Shown in pieces: positions 62,621 through 64,000 of a stretch of 64,000 bases of DNA. A program made the position numbers and the translations under genes. The first letter of the stretch is position 1. The number at the start of each line of letters is the position of its first letter. The notes below the pieces were generated by a model. It saw nothing but the letters and a program-made list of their open reading frames with translations. It searched no databases and was not told the origin of the DNA. The stretch is from Poriferisodalis sp965208485 (GTDB taxonomy: Bacteria > Actinomycetota > Acidimicrobiia > Acidimicrobiales > Poriferisodalaceae). The stretch is from the NCBI RefSeq assembly GCF_965208485.1, contig NZ_OZ242344.1:1550001-1614000 (forward strand), given 5' to 3'.

Positions 62621-63569
62621 AGACGCGTTCATCGGCCTGCTCGTGGCGACTGTGCAGTTCGCCACGCTGGTGTATCTGGCCGGTCTGGGCGAGCTCATCG
62701 CCGAGCGGTCCGGCGTGCTCAACCTCGGGGTCGAGGGGATGATGGCCATGGGCGCCGTGACGGGGTTCATGGCGGCGATTGCCACCGACCGTCCTTGGGT
62801 CGGTTTCGCTGTCGCAGCCCTCGTGGGCATGGCGACAGCGGCTGTCCACGCGATCGTCAGCGTGATCATGGGGGCCGGACAGGTCGTGTCGGGCCTCGCC
62901 GTCACCATCGGCGGCCTGGGCTTCGCGGCGTTCATCGGCCAGGACGCCGTGCGCCAGCGCGCCGATGCAGTGTTCACCGATCTCAGCATCGTCGGCCTGG
63001 CCGACATTCCCTGGGCCGGACCGATCCTGTTCGACCAGCCCCCGGTGGTATATCTCGCCGGCGTGCTCGGTGTTGCCGTCTGGTTCGTGCTGAGCCGCAC
63101 CCGGCTCGGCTTGGCGCTGCGGGCGGTCGGCGAGTCGGCATCCACCACGGACTCCGTCGGCCATTCGGTCACGCTGCTGCGCACCAGTGCGGTGCTGATC
63201 GGCGGAGCGTTCGCCGGGGCTGCGGGCTCATTCCTGTCGCTGTACATGGCGGCGGGCTGGACGGAGGGCCTGATCGCCGGGCGGGGCTGGATCGCCGTGG
63301 CGCTGGTGATCTTCGGTGCATGGCGCCCCGGACGGCTGGCGGCCGGCTCGCTGCTGTTCGGCTTCACGCTGGCGCTGCAGCCGCGGGTCCAGACGTTCGA
63401 CCTCACGATCTTCGGGCTGGAGGTCAACACGATCTCGCCGGCGCTGCTGGGGATCCTGCCGTTCCTGCTCACCGTGGTGGTGCTGATCGCGATCAGCTTC
63501 CGGGCCCGCCACCGTCCGAGCCCCGCTCCGGCTGCGCTGACGCTTCCGTACCGACGCGAGGAGCGCTGA
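62613..63569 (+). CDS. ABC importer permease (nucleoside type, second)
   Basis: 318 residues from a GTG at 62613, whose product starts 'VSEDAFIGLLVATVQFATLV'; an upstream ATG at 62571 would lie deep inside the preceding gene. The core has 'LAERSGVLNLGVEGMM'-like sequence ('IAERSGVLNLGVEGMMAMGA') and 'GRGWIAVALVIFGAWRPGRL'. It completes the importer. A truncated REP-like repeat follows its stop. Confidence 0.9.
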   Translation: MSEDAFIGLLVATVQFATLVYLAGLGELIAERSGVLNLGVEGMMAMGAVTGFMAAIATDRPWVGFAVAALVGMATAAVHAIVSVIMGAGQVVSGLAVTIGGLGFAAFIGQDAVRQRADAVFTDLSIVGLADIPWAGPILFDQPPVVYLAGVLGVAVWFVLSRTRLGLALRAVGESASTTDSVGHSVTLLRTSAVLIGGAFAGAAGSFLSLYMAAGWTEGLIAGRGWIAVALVIFGAWRPGRLAAGSLLFGFTLALQPRVQTFDLTIFGLEVNTISPALLGILPFLLTVVVLIAISFRARHRPSPAPAALTLPYRREER

Positions 63570-63613
63570 GAGGCTGAGCCGGCACTCGCCGCCTCGCAAG
63601 TAGCGTTCAGCAG

Positions 63614-63943
63614 GTGACTGAAGGAACCTCACCCGAATCGCTGCCGGACGGGACGAAGCTGCAGATCCGTCTTCCTCCCGAGCTCGAAGCCGGCGTGTGG
63701 TCCAACTTCGCCGTGGTGCGCCACTCGCCGTACGAGTTCACGCTGGACTTCATCCGCTTGGACTTCAGCGGCAGCCAGTCGCCCCGGCGGGGCGTGGTCG
63801 TCCAGCGGGTGAACATGTCGCCGCAGTTCGTGGAGCAACTCATCAGCGCGCTCTCCGACAACATGTCGAAGTTCGCCTCGAACTTGGCGCCATCCAGCCT
63901 CGAGACGCTCGGCGAATCCAGCGACGACGAACCCGACGCCTAG
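63614..63943 (+). CDS. DUF3467 family protein
   Basis: 109 residues from a GTG at 63614. The family pattern is present: 'KLQIRLPPELEAGVWSNFAV', 'HSPYEFTLDFIRLDF' and 'RVNMSPQFVEQLISALSDNM'. These short proteins are widespread in bacteria, with no established function. The gene begins 44 bases after the importer operon and need not belong to it. Confidence 0.82.
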   Translation: MTEGTSPESLPDGTKLQIRLPPELEAGVWSNFAVVRHSPYEFTLDFIRLDFSGSQSPRRGVVVQRVNMSPQFVEQLISALSDNMSKFASNLAPSSLETLGESSDDEPDA

Positions 63944-63964
63944 GTCTCCTCCGGCGGCCTCGAG

Positions 63965-64000
63965 TCAGCCGCTCGATGCGGGGACGAATTCGGCGAGGAA
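63965..64000 (-). CDS. Possible C-terminal end of a gene entering from the right edge
   Basis: The minus strand reads '...FLAEFVPASSG' and then TGA (TCA at 63965-63967). Eleven residues are too few to identify. The convergent position just after the DUF3467 gene makes it plausible that a gene ends here. Confidence 0.25.
   Translation of the reverse strand, partial: FLAEFVPASSG

Overview
The window is GC-rich (roughly two thirds G+C by eye) with many GTG starts. Its gene set points to Actinomycetota: an F420-type LLM oxidoreductase, a PIG-L/LmbE deacetylase, a GT81 glucosyl-3-phosphoglycerate synthase, a DUF3516-type helicase, a DUF3467 protein and BMP-type lipoproteins. No rRNA, tRNA or CRISPR array was seen, so there is no phylogenetic marker. 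An uncultured, possibly host-associated Acidimicrobiia-like organism is my guess only. Gene debris, miniature inverted-repeat elements and other intergenic repeats are unusually frequent for an otherwise metabolic region.

1-12.4 kb: start of a class III aminotransferase, a dienelactone-hydrolase-like protein, a gutted FAD oxidoreductase, then PIG-L deacetylase, Fic protein, NfuA-like protein, a 45-residue membrane protein, a lipoprotein, the large subunit of a B12-dependent acyl-CoA mutase, ThiD, an ATP-NAD-kinase-like protein, a 1-Cys peroxiredoxin and PncB. Two miniature elements sit end to end at the peroxiredoxin stop codon.

12.4-16.1 kb: two more miniature elements, an HtrA-like protease, and three fragments (phosphotransferase, IS256 transposase, ISL3 transposase). 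16.1-22 kb: TetR regulator, a sulfatase fused to a DJ-1/PfpI domain coupled to an SRPBCC protein, an LLM oxidoreductase and a NIPSNAP-like protein. 22.3-28.5 kb: HpaB and MFS pseudogenes around an intact DsbB, then an acyl-CoA set (enoyl-CoA hydratase, phosphotransferase-like kinase, 3-hydroxyacyl-CoA dehydrogenase, B12-binding mutase subunit). The phosphotransferase and the membrane protein after it are a second copy of the arrangement at 12.6-14.6 kb.

28.5-38.3 kb: a 1226-residue cyclase-ATPase-TPR protein and a three-gene MacB/FtsX-type ABC exporter. 38.4-49 kb: ATPase and antitoxin debris, an acyl-CoA dehydrogenase-like protein, SMP-30 lactonase, P450, D-2-hydroxyacid dehydrogenase, DEAD/DEAH helicase, an archaeal-type AAA ATPase and guaB, whose 3' end has been copied four times downstream as tandem hairpins.

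49-54.8 kb: a probable glucosylglycerate locus. A GT81 synthase and a GH13 glucosylglycerate-phosphorylase-like enzyme are separated by about 2.7 kb holding a VapBC module, a second diverged copy of the synthase 3' end, and a tyrosine recombinase. 54.9-64 kb: a 60-bp-period repeat array, copper amine oxidase, an HpaB/HsaA-type flavoprotein, a four-gene BMP/nucleoside-type ABC importer operon and a DUF3467 protein.

The most distinctive observations are the sulfatase::DJ-1 fusion, the tandem hairpin copies of the guaB end, the 60-bp repeat family shared by two distant loci, the VapBC module between two copies of one gene end, and the nested TA-targeted miniature elements.
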